NCBI GenBank assembly: GCA_049322695.1
Contig: JBMORW010000027.1
Span: 186,001-250,000, forward strand
Direction of reading: 5' to 3'
Source of the DNA: CALGKJ01 sp049322695
Lineage (GTDB): Bacteria; Bacillota; Clostridia; Lutisporales; Lutisporaceae
Length of the DNA: 64,000 bases
Part shown: positions 34,869 through 43,728 of the stretch, one piece after another
Numbering within the stretch: the first letter of the stretch is position 1
Layout of the letters: each line of letters opens with the position of its first letter
The notes under the pieces: generated by a model
The model's input: only the letters and a program-made list of their open reading frames with translations
What the model was told of the DNA's origin: nothing
Databases searched by the model: none
Program-made: the position numbers and the translations under genes

Positions 34869-35891
34869 TTATCGTCTCCCTGATTGAGATCTGTTTATTT
34901 CTTCCAATTGCTCCAAAGCCTTGCCAGTACCCATTACCACGCAGTCCAGAGGGTTATCTGCCACGTGTACGGGCATGCCGGTTTCTTTTCTTACAAGACT
35001 GTCTAATCCATGCAGTAAAGCTCCTCCTCCGGAAAGCATAATACCTCTGTCCATTATATCTGCCGCAAGCTCAGGAGGAGTTTTCTCCAACGTACTTTTT
35101 ATACCATCAATGATTTGAGATATGGGCTCTCTAAGAGCCTCCATTACTTCCTCAGAAGAAACATTCACTGTTTTGGGTAATCCTGAAATAAGATCTCTGC
35201 CCTTTATATCCATCCTGCCTTCTATTGAGCCCGGATATGCAGAACCTATGTTGATTTTGATTTCTTCCCCTGTTCTTTCTCCTATAGCAAGGTTATAGGA
35301 TCTCTTAATATAGCTTACAATAGCCTCATCCTCTTTATCACCTGCGACCCTTATGGACTTGCTTGTCACTATTCCGCCAAGTGATATTACAGCTATTTCA
35401 GTAGTTCCTCCACCCATATTGACTATCATGCTGCCGGTGGGCTCTCCAACCGGAAGACCGGCACCAATAGCTGCCGCCATTGGCTCTTCAATAAGTCTTG
35501 CCACTCTTGCTCCGGCTTGCATTGCAGCTTCCTCTACTGCCCTTTTCTCTACCTCTGTTATTCCTGAAGGTACACTGACCAGCACTCTCGGCCTTCCCAT
35601 GGGTCCGCTCCCGTATGCTTTTCTGATAAAGTATCTCAGCATGCTTTGAGTAACATAAAAATCTGCAATTACACCATCCCTCATAGGTCTTATGGCTACA
35701 ATGTTTCCCGGTGTCCTTCCTATCATCTTCTTAGCTTCATCACCAACTGCAAGTACATTATGATTGTCTGTTTTCATTGCTACAACAGAAGGTTCTCTTA
35801 CAACAATACCTTTGCCTTTGACGTAAACCAGTGTATTGGCTGTTCCCAAATCTATGCCGATATCCCTGGAAAAAATATTAAACAAGCCCAT
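34869..35891 (-). CDS. mreB: Rod shape-determining actin MreB
   Basis: A 340-residue actin-fold ATPase with the phosphate-1 motif DIGIDLGTANTLVY, adenosine motif MLSGGGALLHGL and GGGTTEIAVI. N-terminal MGLFNIF is the likely amphipathic membrane anchor. AAGGAGG precedes the ATG. It begins mreBCD. Confidence 0.98.
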   Translation of the reverse strand: MGLFNIFSRDIGIDLGTANTLVYVKGKGIVVREPSVVAMKTDNHNVLAVGDEAKKMIGRTPGNIVAIRPMRDGVIADFYVTQSMLRYFIRKAYGSGPMGRPRVLVSVPSGITEVEKRAVEEAAMQAGARVARLIEEPMAAAIGAGLPVGEPTGSMIVNMGGGTTEIAVISLGGIVTSKSIRVAGDKEDEAIVSYIKRSYNLAIGERTGEEIKINIGSAYPGSIEGRMDIKGRDLISGLPKTVNVSSEEVMEALREPISQIIDGIKSTLEKTPPELAADIMDRGIMLSGGGALLHGLDSLVRKETGMPVHVADNPLDCVVMGTGKALEQLEEINRSQSGRR

Positions 35892-35915
35892 TTATATAAA
35901 GTCCTCCTTAGTAAT

Positions 35916-36611
35916 CTAAATAAATCCTTCTTCCTTCAAGCTGATATATTTTCCGTCGCCAATTATCAAGTGGTCAACCAGCTCTATACCTATTATTTTC
36001 CCAGCCTCAGCAATACGTTTTGTTATATTGATATCCTCTTTGCTGGGAGTCGGGTCGCCGCTTGGATGATTATGAGCCAATATTATGCTGGCACTTGATT
36101 TCTTGATAGCAGGTATAAACACCTCTCTCGGGTGTACTATTGATGAGTTGAGATTTCCTACAGAAATGTCCTCAATACTTATTAAGCCGCATTTTGTGTT
36201 CAAAAGCAGCGCTTTCATATACTCTTTTTTCAGATATCTCATATCCTCCATCAATACTATAGCAGCTTCCTGCGGTGACCTTATGAATATTTCATTTCCC
36301 GAAGAAGAGCATGCAAGTCTTCTGCCCAGCTCTATTGCTGCTTTCAGCTGGGAAGCCTTTGCAGTTCCTATTCCCTTAATTTTGCTCAATTCCTGTACAG
36401 AACAATCTGTTAAAAACCTTATTCCCTGATTTTGATTCATGATTCTGTATGAAAGGGCTAAAGCACTCTCATTTTTTGTTCCTGTTCTTATTAGTATTGC
36501 CAATAATTCAGCATTTGATAATATTTCTGCACCATTTTTCAGTAATCTTTCTCTTGGTCGTTCATTAAGAGGTATTTCTTTTATAGTCATATTCTTCATA
36601 TCATTATTCAC
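35916..36611 (-). CDS. radC: RadC family JAMM protein
   Basis: A 231-residue protein with N-terminal helix-hairpin-helix (GIGTAKASQLKAAIELG) and a C-terminal JAMM/MPN+ domain whose metal motif HNHPSGD is intact. Despite its name the role in DNA repair is doubtful. It lies between maf and mreB as in many Firmicutes. The start is probably GTG at 36611 with an AGG-type site 8 nt upstream. Confidence 0.93.
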   Translation of the reverse strand: MNNDMKNMTIKEIPLNERPRERLLKNGAEILSNAELLAILIRTGTKNESALALSYRIMNQNQGIRFLTDCSVQELSKIKGIGTAKASQLKAAIELGRRLACSSSGNEIFIRSPQEAAIVLMEDMRYLKKEYMKALLLNTKCGLISIEDISVGNLNSSIVHPREVFIPAIKKSSASIILAHNHPSGDPTPSKEDINITKRIAEAGKIIGIELVDHLIIGDGKYISLKEEGFI

Positions 36612-36624
36612 TCTGAATACCTGC

Positions 36625-37239
36625 CTAACCTATATGATTCATAAGGCTGTACCCCATTCTTTCCATGATGCGGGAAAACAAACGGACAGGAAAGCCTACC
36701 ACATTGAAATAACAGCCTTCAATTTTCTCAACAAATAAGGAGCCCAAGCCTTGTATTGCATATGCGCCTGCCTTATCAAAGGCTTCTCCTGATTGAATGT
36801 AAGTCTCTATCTCTTTCTCGCTTAATGCTTTAAAACTTACCTTTGTATTCTCATATTCTGTAATACAGCTTCCATCTGCAGCATTAATAACAGATACACC
36901 CGTCAGTACGTAGTGTTCCTTGCCGCTTAATGCCTTCAGCATTTCAAAAGCATCGGAAGCGTCTCGGGGCTTACCCATGACTTTATCGCACAGTACTATT
37001 GTATCTGCACCTATAACAAACGTTTCATTGATTTGCTTGCTTTCTCCCGCTTCCTTATTGGCATATACCTTTTCATATACGTCCTTTGCTTTCATGTATG
37101 CAAAGTGCTTTACCAGTTCCGGTGGTGACATGCCATTTTCTTTTTCTTCAAAGCTCGACGGTATAACATCAAAGCTCAGGCGGATTTGAGATAAAATCTC
37201 CTTTCTCCTTGGAGAATTTGACGCTAGTATAAATCGCAT
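36625..37239 (-). CDS. maf: Maf family nucleotide pyrophosphatase
   Basis: A 204-residue Maf/YhdE-type protein that hydrolyses non-canonical or canonical NTPs and is linked to septum inhibition. Signatures are the SNSPRRKEIL N-terminus, GADTIV and the C-terminal YFNVVGFPV. CGAGGTG precedes the ATG at 37239; an upstream in-frame start 16 codons earlier lacks a site and overlaps the previous gene. It neighbours radC and mreBCD. Confidence 0.95.
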   Translation of the reverse strand: MRFILASNSPRRKEILSQIRLSFDVIPSSFEEKENGMSPPELVKHFAYMKAKDVYEKVYANKEAGESKQINETFVIGADTIVLCDKVMGKPRDASDAFEMLKALSGKEHYVLTGVSVINAADGSCITEYENTKVSFKALSEKEIETYIQSGEAFDKAGAYAIQGLGSLFVEKIEGCYFNVVGFPVRLFSRIMERMGYSLMNHIG

Positions 37240-37252
37240 TAAACACCTCGTT

Positions 37253-37507
37253 TTATATTTTCCTGTATGTAAATACAGCCAAAGCAATTCCCAATATGCT
37301 GAACATATTGATTTTTAATGAAAAACCAAAAGTTAAAGTGATTATGCCAAGGTTCCATGTGTGAGGAGTAATTTCCAGGTTATAGCCATATTCCAAAACC
37401 GGCACATAATTACCAAGAAGCTCTCCTAGAAAGCCCCCAACGACCAAGCCGCATATCAGCAGCAAAAAAAGAATCCATCCATTTCTGTTATAACCTCTCG
37501 CCAACAC
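37253..37507 (-). CDS. DUF4321 small membrane protein
   Basis: An 84-86-residue protein with two hydrophobic helices (about 12-32 and 57-80) separated by a polar loop with GELLGNYVP, the DUF4321 signature. The family is found just before maf/radC/mreB in Clostridia, of unknown function. The GTG at 37507 has AAAGGGG 6 nt upstream. An in-frame ATG two codons earlier directly abuts that site. Confidence 0.75.
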   Translation of the reverse strand: MLARGYNRNGWILFLLLICGLVVGGFLGELLGNYVPVLEYGYNLEITPHTWNLGIITLTFGFSLKINMFSILGIALAVFTYRKI

Positions 37508-37558
37508 CTTCATCCCCTTTTATTTACTAAGCACTGGTGATTGCAATACTCAACTTTA

Positions 37559-37587
37559 AGTTTATCATTTAACACTTTTCTCTTCAA
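37559..37587 (-). promoter_or_regulatory. Probable promoter of the maf-mre-min operon
   Basis: On the minus strand TTGAAG (37587-37582) is followed after 17 nt by TAAACT (37564-37559), about 50 nt before the first gene. The -10 match is imperfect. Confidence 0.4.
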
Positions 37588-37669
37588 CTAGTTTGGCATT
37601 TTTATTGCATATGTGCATATGTATTATTTCTTATTGCAGTAGTATGTATGCAAAATTATTATGAAAAGA

Positions 37670-37696
37670 TGGCAGGATTGATTATCAAACCTGCCA
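37670..37696 (-). terminator. Terminator of the rnf operon
   Basis: The stem TGGCAGG/CCTGCCA (37670-37676 with 37690-37696) has a 13-nt loop. On the minus strand it is followed by TCTTTT, just after the rnfB stop. Confidence 0.65.
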
Positions 37697-37713
37697 CCGG
37701 GTAATTCCTCATA

Positions 37714-38712
37714 TTATTTCATTGTTATTGCTTTCTTAGGACATTTTACCTCACATTGGCCGCAGCCAACACATTTGTCCTCAAGTATCAAATGCTTACC
37801 TTTTAGTTCTCCCTCAATAGCTTCAAAGCTGCAGTGCTTCTTACAGATTGTACAGCCTATACACTTTTCATCATCAATAGAAGCTTTCTTTCGACCTTCA
37901 AAGTTTGCATATATAGTCTTTGTAGGGCACGCTTCAGCACACATCATACAGTTTGTGCACTTGCTGTAATCGATTCTGGCAAGGTTGTTTTCAAACACAA
38001 TAGCATCAAACTTGCATGCCTTAACACATTTTTGACAGGATATACATCCCACCTTGCAAACCGTGGTCACTGCTTTACCCTTTTCTGTATTCTTGCAGAG
38101 AACTCTTACTTCCTTTGACACCGGTACAAGCTCTATTATATTCTTCGGGCAAACCTCAATACACTTTTTACATGCTGTGCATTTCTTCTCATCAACCACA
38201 GCTACACCATTAACAACATGGATAGCATCAAAGGGACATACTCTAACACAGGTTCCCAAGCCGGTACAGCCGAATCTGCAGCTTCTAGAGCCGCCGGCCA
38301 GTACTTCAGCTGCCTTACAGTCATGTATACCCTGATACTCGTATTTTTCATTGGCTGTATTTTTATCACCGCAGCAAATGACTCTTGCAACATGCTTTTC
38401 AGTTGCATCTGCAGTAACTCCCATTATATTTGCTAAGACCTCAACAAGCTCTGCTCCGCCTACAGGACAAGCGTTTATAGAAGCATCTCCTCTGACGATC
38501 GCTTCAGCCAGCGCATCACAGCCTGCATAACCACAACCTCCGCAGTTGGCTCCAGGCAATGCTGTCCTGATTTCTCCCACCTTAGGATCAACTTCAACAG
38601 CAAATTTCTTGGAGGCATATGTCAGCACAACTCCGAAGAATATGGCCAAGCCTGCAAGCGTAACAGATGGCCACAGTATTCCATTAAACAAGGCAATCAC
38701 CTCTTCCTTCAT
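37714..38712 (-). CDS. rnfB: Rnf complex subunit B, multi-cluster ferredoxin domain protein
   Basis: A 332-residue RnfB. An N-terminal membrane helix (about 12-32) is followed by the CGGCGYAGC-type [4Fe-4S] domain and then six ferredoxin-like cluster motifs (CRFGCTGLGTC, CTACKKC, CKVGCISCQKC, CTNCMMC, CIGCTIC, CVGCGQC). It accepts electrons from reduced ferredoxin. This is far more clusters than the roughly 190-residue proteobacterial RnfB. It is the last gene of rnfCDGEAB. The ribosome site is weak (GAG). Confidence 0.95.
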   Translation of the reverse strand: MKEEVIALFNGILWPSVTLAGLAIFFGVVLTYASKKFAVEVDPKVGEIRTALPGANCGGCGYAGCDALAEAIVRGDASINACPVGGAELVEVLANIMGVTADATEKHVARVICCGDKNTANEKYEYQGIHDCKAAEVLAGGSRSCRFGCTGLGTCVRVCPFDAIHVVNGVAVVDEKKCTACKKCIEVCPKNIIELVPVSKEVRVLCKNTEKGKAVTTVCKVGCISCQKCVKACKFDAIVFENNLARIDYSKCTNCMMCAEACPTKTIYANFEGRKKASIDDEKCIGCTICKKHCSFEAIEGELKGKHLILEDKCVGCGQCEVKCPKKAITMK

Positions 38713-38748
38713 TATTGCATCTCGGCAGTTATACGATATTACAAATCT

Positions 38749-39327
38749 TTAAAATAATGATAAACCGCTGAATCCAAGAAATGCTATTGAAAGCAAACTT
38801 GCTGTTATCAATGCTATTGGAAAGCCATCCAGAGCTTTTGGTATAGGTGCGGTTTCCAGCCTCTCCCTGACACCTGCAAACAATACTATTGCAAGTGTAA
38901 AGCCTAGCGCAGCGCCTACTCCGTTTATCAATGTTTCAATCAGATTATACTTTTCCTGAATATTAAGTATTGTTACACCAAGCACGGCACAGTTTGTAGT
39001 TATTAAAGGCAAATATACTCCCAATGCCTGATAAAGTGTAGGGCTAGCCTTTTTTATAACCATTTCAACAAATTGAACCAAGCCGGCAATAACCAATATA
39101 AATGCAATAGTCTGCATATATCCGATTCCCAGCATATCCAAGATGAATATCTGAACAACCCAGGTCATTACTGAGGCCAAAGCCATTACGAACGTAACAG
39201 CCAGTCCCATACCCAAAGCTGTTTCAACCTTTTTGGAAACACCCAGGAAAGGACAAATCCCAAGAAATCTTGAGAGGACAAAGTTATTTACAAGTATTGC
39301 ACTTATAAGTATAGCAATTATCTTCAT
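38749..39327 (-). CDS. rnfA: Rnf complex subunit A
   Basis: A 192-residue membrane protein with six hydrophobic helices and the RnfA signatures NNFVLSRFLGICPFLGVSKK and TNCAVLGVTI. It forms the ion-translocating core with RnfE. AAGGAGGAC precedes the ATG. Confidence 0.96.
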   Translation of the reverse strand: MKIIAILISAILVNNFVLSRFLGICPFLGVSKKVETALGMGLAVTFVMALASVMTWVVQIFILDMLGIGYMQTIAFILVIAGLVQFVEMVIKKASPTLYQALGVYLPLITTNCAVLGVTILNIQEKYNLIETLINGVGAALGFTLAIVLFAGVRERLETAPIPKALDGFPIALITASLLSIAFLGFSGLSLF

Positions 39328-39339
39328 TTCATGTCCTCC

Positions 39340-39936
39340 TTAATTCTTATTCTTTGAAGTCAGTTTGTTTACAGCTGCTATAGTCAATCCAAGCACCAGG
39401 AATCCTCCCGGAGGAAGTATCATTATCAAAGCCGGCTCAAAGCCTTTTCCAAAGAGGCTTATGCCAAAGAATGTTCCGGCACCGAGCACCTCTCTTACAG
39501 CACTAATAATAAGAAGTGCCAGAGTAAAGCCTATGCCCATACCTACACCATCCATTATGGATGCCATAGGCTTGTTTTTAGATGCAAAGGATTCAGCCCT
39601 TGCCAGTATAATGCAGTTAACAACTATAAGAGGAATAAAAATTCCAAGCGCTTTATCAAGCTCCGGCGAATATGCCTGAATGATCATCTGAACTATGGTA
39701 ACGAATGTGGCTATAACAACTATATAAATTGGTATTCTAACCTCACTGGGGACTATTTTATTTATCAATGAAATTATCAGATTAGATCCTATTAGAACAA
39801 GCATTGCTGCTATACCCATACCAATACCGTTAAAAACTGCGGTAGTAACTGCCAATGTCGGACACATGCCAAGTACCAGTCTAAGTGTTGGGTTTTCAAC
39901 AATGATGCCATTGGTAAGTACTTTCAAATTTTTCAT
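39340..39936 (-). CDS. rnfE: Rnf complex subunit E
   Basis: A 198-residue six-helix membrane protein, paralogous to RnfA, with NPTLRLVLGMCPTLAVTTA and NCIILARAES. It carries the half of the channel related by inverted topology. GGAGGTG precedes the ATG. Confidence 0.96.
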   Translation of the reverse strand: MKNLKVLTNGIIVENPTLRLVLGMCPTLAVTTAVFNGIGMGIAAMLVLIGSNLIISLINKIVPSEVRIPIYIVVIATFVTIVQMIIQAYSPELDKALGIFIPLIVVNCIILARAESFASKNKPMASIMDGVGMGIGFTLALLIISAVREVLGAGTFFGISLFGKGFEPALIMILPPGGFLVLGLTIAAVNKLTSKNKN

Positions 39937-39954
39937 TTCTTCACCTCCAAAATT

Positions 39955-40518
39955 CTATTTGTTCAATAATTCCTTAACTGCGGCCATTGCCTCGTTCACT
40001 CCATTTGTTACACCCTTGGATGTTATTGTGGAGCCGGCAATAGCAACAATCTCGTTTTCTTTTGGAGTACCATTTTTAATAACTGATATTTCGTTATCTA
40101 TAGTCTTACCTTTATATTGGTTTTGGTAGCCGGGTGAAGCAGCATTCTTACCTAGTCCAGGAGTTTCATTGTTGTTTCCAACCTTTATCCCTTGCACAAC
40201 TCCGTTGGTGTCAATTCCAACTATTATTTCTATTAGTCCGCCATATCCCTTAGGTGCTACCTTCACTGCATAGCCTGTCAGATTTCCGTCTGTTTTTCCT
40301 TCGTACACCTCTACTACAGTTGTGAGATTAGGATTACTATACTCAACTTTATTAAACTCTCTTGCAGCAGGAAGCACTTCAGCTCTTGCTTCATCATTTG
40401 CCTTTGCAATCTGTTCCTGTATCTTATCATGAGTTATTGAGTTCGTAAGCCCCAATAAAACAGCAGCAATAAGACATATAATCAATAATATACCGGTAAG
40501 TCTTACATAATCACGCAC
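39955..40518 (-). CDS. rnfG: Rnf complex subunit G, FMN-binding
   Basis: A 187-residue protein with one N-terminal transmembrane helix and an FMN-binding domain. A covalent FMN attachment site of the S/T-GATT type fits PGLGKNAASPGY and the later SGATT-like IAGSTITSKGV near residue 165. The start is GTG with GGGGAGGTG upstream. It overlaps rnfD by 8 nt. Confidence 0.93.
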   Translation of the reverse strand: MRDYVRLTGILLIICLIAAVLLGLTNSITHDKIQEQIAKANDEARAEVLPAAREFNKVEYSNPNLTTVVEVYEGKTDGNLTGYAVKVAPKGYGGLIEIIVGIDTNGVVQGIKVGNNNETPGLGKNAASPGYQNQYKGKTIDNEISVIKNGTPKENEIVAIAGSTITSKGVTNGVNEAMAAVKELLNK

Positions 40519-41464
40519 TTTGCTTCACCTCCCCAAATTTCTTGGGCATTGTGAATCTATCAATTAAAGGAGTTGCAACATTCATAAGCAATATTGAGTA
40601 AGAAACTCCTTCTGGATAACCGCCGTAGAATCTGATGACTGCTGTCAGTAAACCGCAGCCTATACCCATTATTATCTGTCCCTTTGCAGTCATAGGAGAG
40701 CTTGAATAATCAGTAGCCATAAAGAACGCTCCTAAGAACAAGCCTCCTGCAAATATGTGATATATGGCAAGATTTGCTTCCAAACCTCCAAAAAGGAAGG
40801 CAAGAATACCTACAGTCGCAATATAAGTAACCGGAATTCTGAAATTTATAACACCTCTGTATAAAAGGTAAAGTCCTCCAAGCAGAATAAGTGCTGCTGA
40901 AGTCTCTCCTATACATCCCCCTACGTTGCCTATAAAAAGATCCATGATACTTGGAAGCTTTTGAGCTGCTGTTTCAGTACCCTTAACCAGTGCCAGCGGA
41001 GTAGTAGTGGTAACTGCATCTGCTCCGGGTGTAACCCATGCGGTCATTCTCATAGGCCAGGATGCAAGCATCATAGCCCTTGCAGCCAATGCTGGATTGA
41101 TGAAGTTATGTCCTATACCTCCAAAGCACTGCTTTACAATGGCTATAGCAAATATAGAGCCGATGGCCACCATCCAAAGCGGCGCAGTGGGCGGTACATT
41201 GAATGCAATCAGTATACCTGTCACTACAGCACTGAAGTCATTTATAGTAACAGGTTTTTTCATTATTTTTTGCATTGCTGCTTCTGAGGCTACCGCAAAC
41301 ACAACAGCTACAATAGTAACCAATAATGCATTTAATCCAAAAAACCATATACCGGCTATCAGTGCAGGCAATAATGCTATACATACATCCAGCATTATTC
41401 TTTGTGTAGACTCTCCTGACCTGATGTGCGGTGATGAAGATACTACATATCTATTGTTATCCAA
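40511..41464 (-). CDS. rnfD: Rnf complex subunit D
   Basis: A 317-residue membrane protein with about nine hydrophobic helices. FMN is covalently bound through a Thr in a TTTP-type motif (here DAVTTTTPLA, about residue 158). The start is TTG at 41464 preceded by GGAGGG. Order rnfC-D-G-E-A-B is the Clostridium/Acetobacterium order. Confidence 0.95.
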   Translation of the reverse strand: MDNNRYVVSSSPHIRSGESTQRIMLDVCIALLPALIAGIWFFGLNALLVTIVAVVFAVASEAAMQKIMKKPVTINDFSAVVTGILIAFNVPPTAPLWMVAIGSIFAIAIVKQCFGGIGHNFINPALAARAMMLASWPMRMTAWVTPGADAVTTTTPLALVKGTETAAQKLPSIMDLFIGNVGGCIGETSAALILLGGLYLLYRGVINFRIPVTYIATVGILAFLFGGLEANLAIYHIFAGGLFLGAFFMATDYSSSPMTAKGQIIMGIGCGLLTAVIRFYGGYPEGVSYSILLMNVATPLIDRFTMPKKFGEVKQSA

Positions 41465-41479
41465 TCCTTATCCCTCCTA

Positions 41480-42823
41480 TCATTTAGTTTGTGCAGCCTG
41501 TGCTTTCCTTCGCCTTGCCATTATCTCGCGCTTGGCCAGTCTTATAGAGTCCACCAACGGCCTTTTGGCAGGACATACAAAGGAACAGCTTCCGCATTCT
41601 ATACAGTCCATTGCATGGCTTGCTTCAGCCTGCTCAAATTTATCCTGCAAACTGAAAGCACTTATGTTCATGGGCATAAGGTTGATAGGACATACACCAA
41701 TGCATTTTCCGCATCTGATGCAGTTTGACGGTTCAGGCAATCTTGCCTCTGCTTCACTTAATATAAGAATACCTGACGTACCTTTCACTACAGGTACATC
41801 AAGGGAGAATTGAGCCAGTCCCATCATTGGGCCTCCGGCAATGATTTTGCCTGGATTTCCCACAAGTCCGCCACACTGCTCTATTACTTCTCTAAAGGAG
41901 GTACCTATCTTTACCAGCAGGTTTTTAGGCTCCTTTACTCCTCCGCCTGTAACAGTAACTATTCTTTCTACCAGAGGCATTCCGAAAGTTATTGCATCCG
42001 CTATAACTGCTGCAGTACCTACATTATTCACTATGACTCCGACATCAGCAGGAAGTCCTCCCGAAGGAACCTCTCTTTTAGTACATGCATAAATGAGCTG
42101 CTTCTCAGCGCCCTGCGGATATTTTGTGTGAAGAGCAACTACCTCTATTCCGTCCTTACCTTTTGCTGCATTATATACTATTTCAATAGCATCAGGCTTA
42201 TTGTTTTCAATACCTATATAGCCCTTCTTGACATTCATTGCTTTCATCAAAGCCTGAAGCCCGAAAACCACCTTATCAGCCTGCTCAAGCATAAGTCTGT
42301 GATCTGCTGTCAAGTAAGGCTCACATTCTGCACCATTTAAAATAATAGTATCAACATTTTTCCCCGGTGGTGGTGCCAGCTTTACATGTGTAGGGAAAGC
42401 TGCTCCACCCATACCAACTATTCCTGCTTCCTTGATGATATTCTTTATGTCATCAGATGACAGGCTCTCTAAGCTGCCCTTTGCTTCTACGCCCTCATAC
42501 AAGCTGTTCTGCATATCGGACTCTATTACTACACAGACAGCTGTACCTCCAGTATGAAGTCTGGGCTCTACTGCAATTACCTTACCGGACACACTTGAAT
42601 GAATAGGTGAAGATACGAATCCCTTTGCTTCCCCTATTTTCTGCCCCAGCTTTACCTCATCACCAACCTTAACAATAGGCTCACATGGAGCTCCTATATG
42701 TTGCTGCATTGGTATCACAACAACCTTTGGAGCAACTGACCTTACCACAGGCAGTTTTTCTGTAGCCTTTTTACTGTGAGGTGGATGAGTGCCTCCCTTA
42801 AAAGTCAGAGTTCTGATATCCAA
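41480..42823 (-). CDS. rnfC: Rnf complex subunit C, NADH-interacting flavoprotein
   Basis: A 447-residue soluble subunit, related to NuoF. An N-terminal barrel/biotinyl-like domain is followed by the NADH/FMN site (GMGGAAFPTHVKL) and an SLBB domain, with two C-terminal [4Fe-4S] motifs (CIRCGKCIGVCP and CIECGSCSFVCP). It reduces NAD+. The best start is TTG at 42823 (DIRTLTFKGGTHPP is the family N-terminus) with AAGGGG 8 nt upstream. An in-frame GTG nine bases earlier overlaps that site. Confidence 0.96.
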   Translation of the reverse strand: MDIRTLTFKGGTHPPHSKKATEKLPVVRSVAPKVVVIPMQQHIGAPCEPIVKVGDEVKLGQKIGEAKGFVSSPIHSSVSGKVIAVEPRLHTGGTAVCVVIESDMQNSLYEGVEAKGSLESLSSDDIKNIIKEAGIVGMGGAAFPTHVKLAPPPGKNVDTIILNGAECEPYLTADHRLMLEQADKVVFGLQALMKAMNVKKGYIGIENNKPDAIEIVYNAAKGKDGIEVVALHTKYPQGAEKQLIYACTKREVPSGGLPADVGVIVNNVGTAAVIADAITFGMPLVERIVTVTGGGVKEPKNLLVKIGTSFREVIEQCGGLVGNPGKIIAGGPMMGLAQFSLDVPVVKGTSGILILSEAEARLPEPSNCIRCGKCIGVCPINLMPMNISAFSLQDKFEQAEASHAMDCIECGSCSFVCPAKRPLVDSIRLAKREIMARRRKAQAAQTK

Positions 42824-42852
42824 ATAACTCACCCCTTAAAAAGATTTACTGT

Positions 42853-42882
42853 ATCGTATTAACGATAACAACAGTTCGTCAA
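42853..42882 (-). promoter_or_regulatory. Probable rnf promoter with overlapping palindrome
   Basis: TTGACG (42882-42877) is separated by 18 nt from TACGAT (42858-42853). The palindrome TATCGTATTAACGATA (42852-42867, 6-4-6) lies over the -10. The palindrome could be an operator. Confidence 0.4.
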
Positions 42883-42944
42883 TCACCAATTAGTTACTAT
42901 TCGACGCGTGTATACAAAATCCTTTATACTAATTTTTATTTGAA

Positions 42945-42962
42945 TAATTAATTATTTAACAA
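42945..42962. promoter_or_regulatory. Rex-like palindrome in the rnf/DUF3189 divergent region
   Basis: Read on the minus strand, 18 nt give TTGTTAAATAATTAATTA. This matches 12 of 14 fixed positions of the clostridial Rex consensus (TTGTTAA, four spacer bases, TTAACAA). Rex senses the NADH/NAD+ ratio. The stretch is AT-rich, so chance similarity is possible. Confidence 0.35.
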
Positions 42963-43089
42963 AAAAATTGAATACTTCAACAGGAATTTTAATACAATTT
43001 TATCTATTATAATATTATGCTCAAACAACAGAGTTTTTACATTGTTTAATTATATGAGTATTGCAGATAATAAACCAGAGGTGACACAA

Positions 43090-43614
43090 ATGATAATAAT
43101 TTATAATTGCTATGGCGGAACTCATTCTTCAATTCTAGCTTCCGCCATACATTTAGGAATTCTTCCAAATGACAGGATTCCATCCAAAAAGGAAATACTT
43201 GATCTTAAATTTTTCAATAAACTTAATTATAGCGATATGGGAAAGCTTTTCTTCCATGGGATAGACGAAGCCGGCAATAGAATATACACTATCGGCAGAG
43301 GAACCTCAAAGGCTTTGATACCTGCAATGAGAAACATGGCAGCTGAACTTAAAACACTTTACAATATAGATGATTGCTTCGTTTTTATTAATGCTTCACC
43401 TATAGTTCCTGCATCCATGACGCTTGGAGGTTTTTTTTCCAGAGGTTTGAAGATACACTTTATAGGTGTTCCTTTGCTTGCTATAGGAGCAAGGAAAAAT
43501 TATCATAAGGTTTTGGACCTTGTTAAAAAAGCAAAAAAAGCATGTGAGGAGAAGCCTGCACAATGCACAATAGTAGATATAGATGGAAAAGGCCGCCTAA
43601 GCTATTACAGCTAA
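43090..43614 (+). CDS. DUF3189 family protein
   Basis: A 174-residue protein starting MIIIYNCYGGTHSSILASAIHLG, the DUF3189 signature found in Clostridia. It contains a Cys near the N-terminus (C7) and one in DDCFVFINASP. Function is unknown. AGAGGTG precedes the ATG at 43090; a longer start 16 codons upstream lacks a site. It is transcribed divergently from rnf. Confidence 0.8.
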   Translation: MIIIYNCYGGTHSSILASAIHLGILPNDRIPSKKEILDLKFFNKLNYSDMGKLFFHGIDEAGNRIYTIGRGTSKALIPAMRNMAAELKTLYNIDDCFVFINASPIVPASMTLGGFFSRGLKIHFIGVPLLAIGARKNYHKVLDLVKKAKKACEEKPAQCTIVDIDGKGRLSYYS

Positions 43615-43626
43615 GCGACCTTCTTT
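43588..43626 (+). terminator. Imperfect hairpin after the DUF3189 gene
   Basis: GGCCGCCTAAGCT and AGCTAAGCGACC form an imperfect stem, followed by TTCTTTTC. It overlaps the end of the gene. Confidence 0.45.
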
Positions 43627-43633
43627 TCGGGCT

Positions 43634-43661
43634 CCAGCCACCAGCCGCCGGCCACCGGTAT
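43634..43661 (+). repeat. Heptamer tandem repeat, C-rich (four units)
   Basis: Four adjacent seven-base units read CCAGCCA, CCAGCCG, CCGGCCA and CCGGTAT. They are much more GC-rich than the surrounding DNA. A second heptamer array lies 36 bp away. Confidence 0.7.
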
Positions 43662-43697
43662 TGAGCAGAGCTTCGAAGCCCCGCTAATCCCAGCGAA

Positions 43698-43718
43698 TAG
43701 TGCCTAGTGACTAGTGAT
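43698..43718 (+). repeat. Heptamer tandem repeat, TAGTG type (three units)
   Basis: Three adjacent units read TAGTGCC, TAGTGAC and TAGTGAT. The period is again seven, in the same intergenic stretch as the C-rich array, just downstream of the nuoF stop codon. Confidence 0.7.
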
Positions 43719-43728
43719 TTATATTATC

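Noticed and set aside
43634..43718. The heptamer arrays as a CRISPR array
   Set aside because: Units are only 7 bp, adjacent without spacers, and no cas gene is present.
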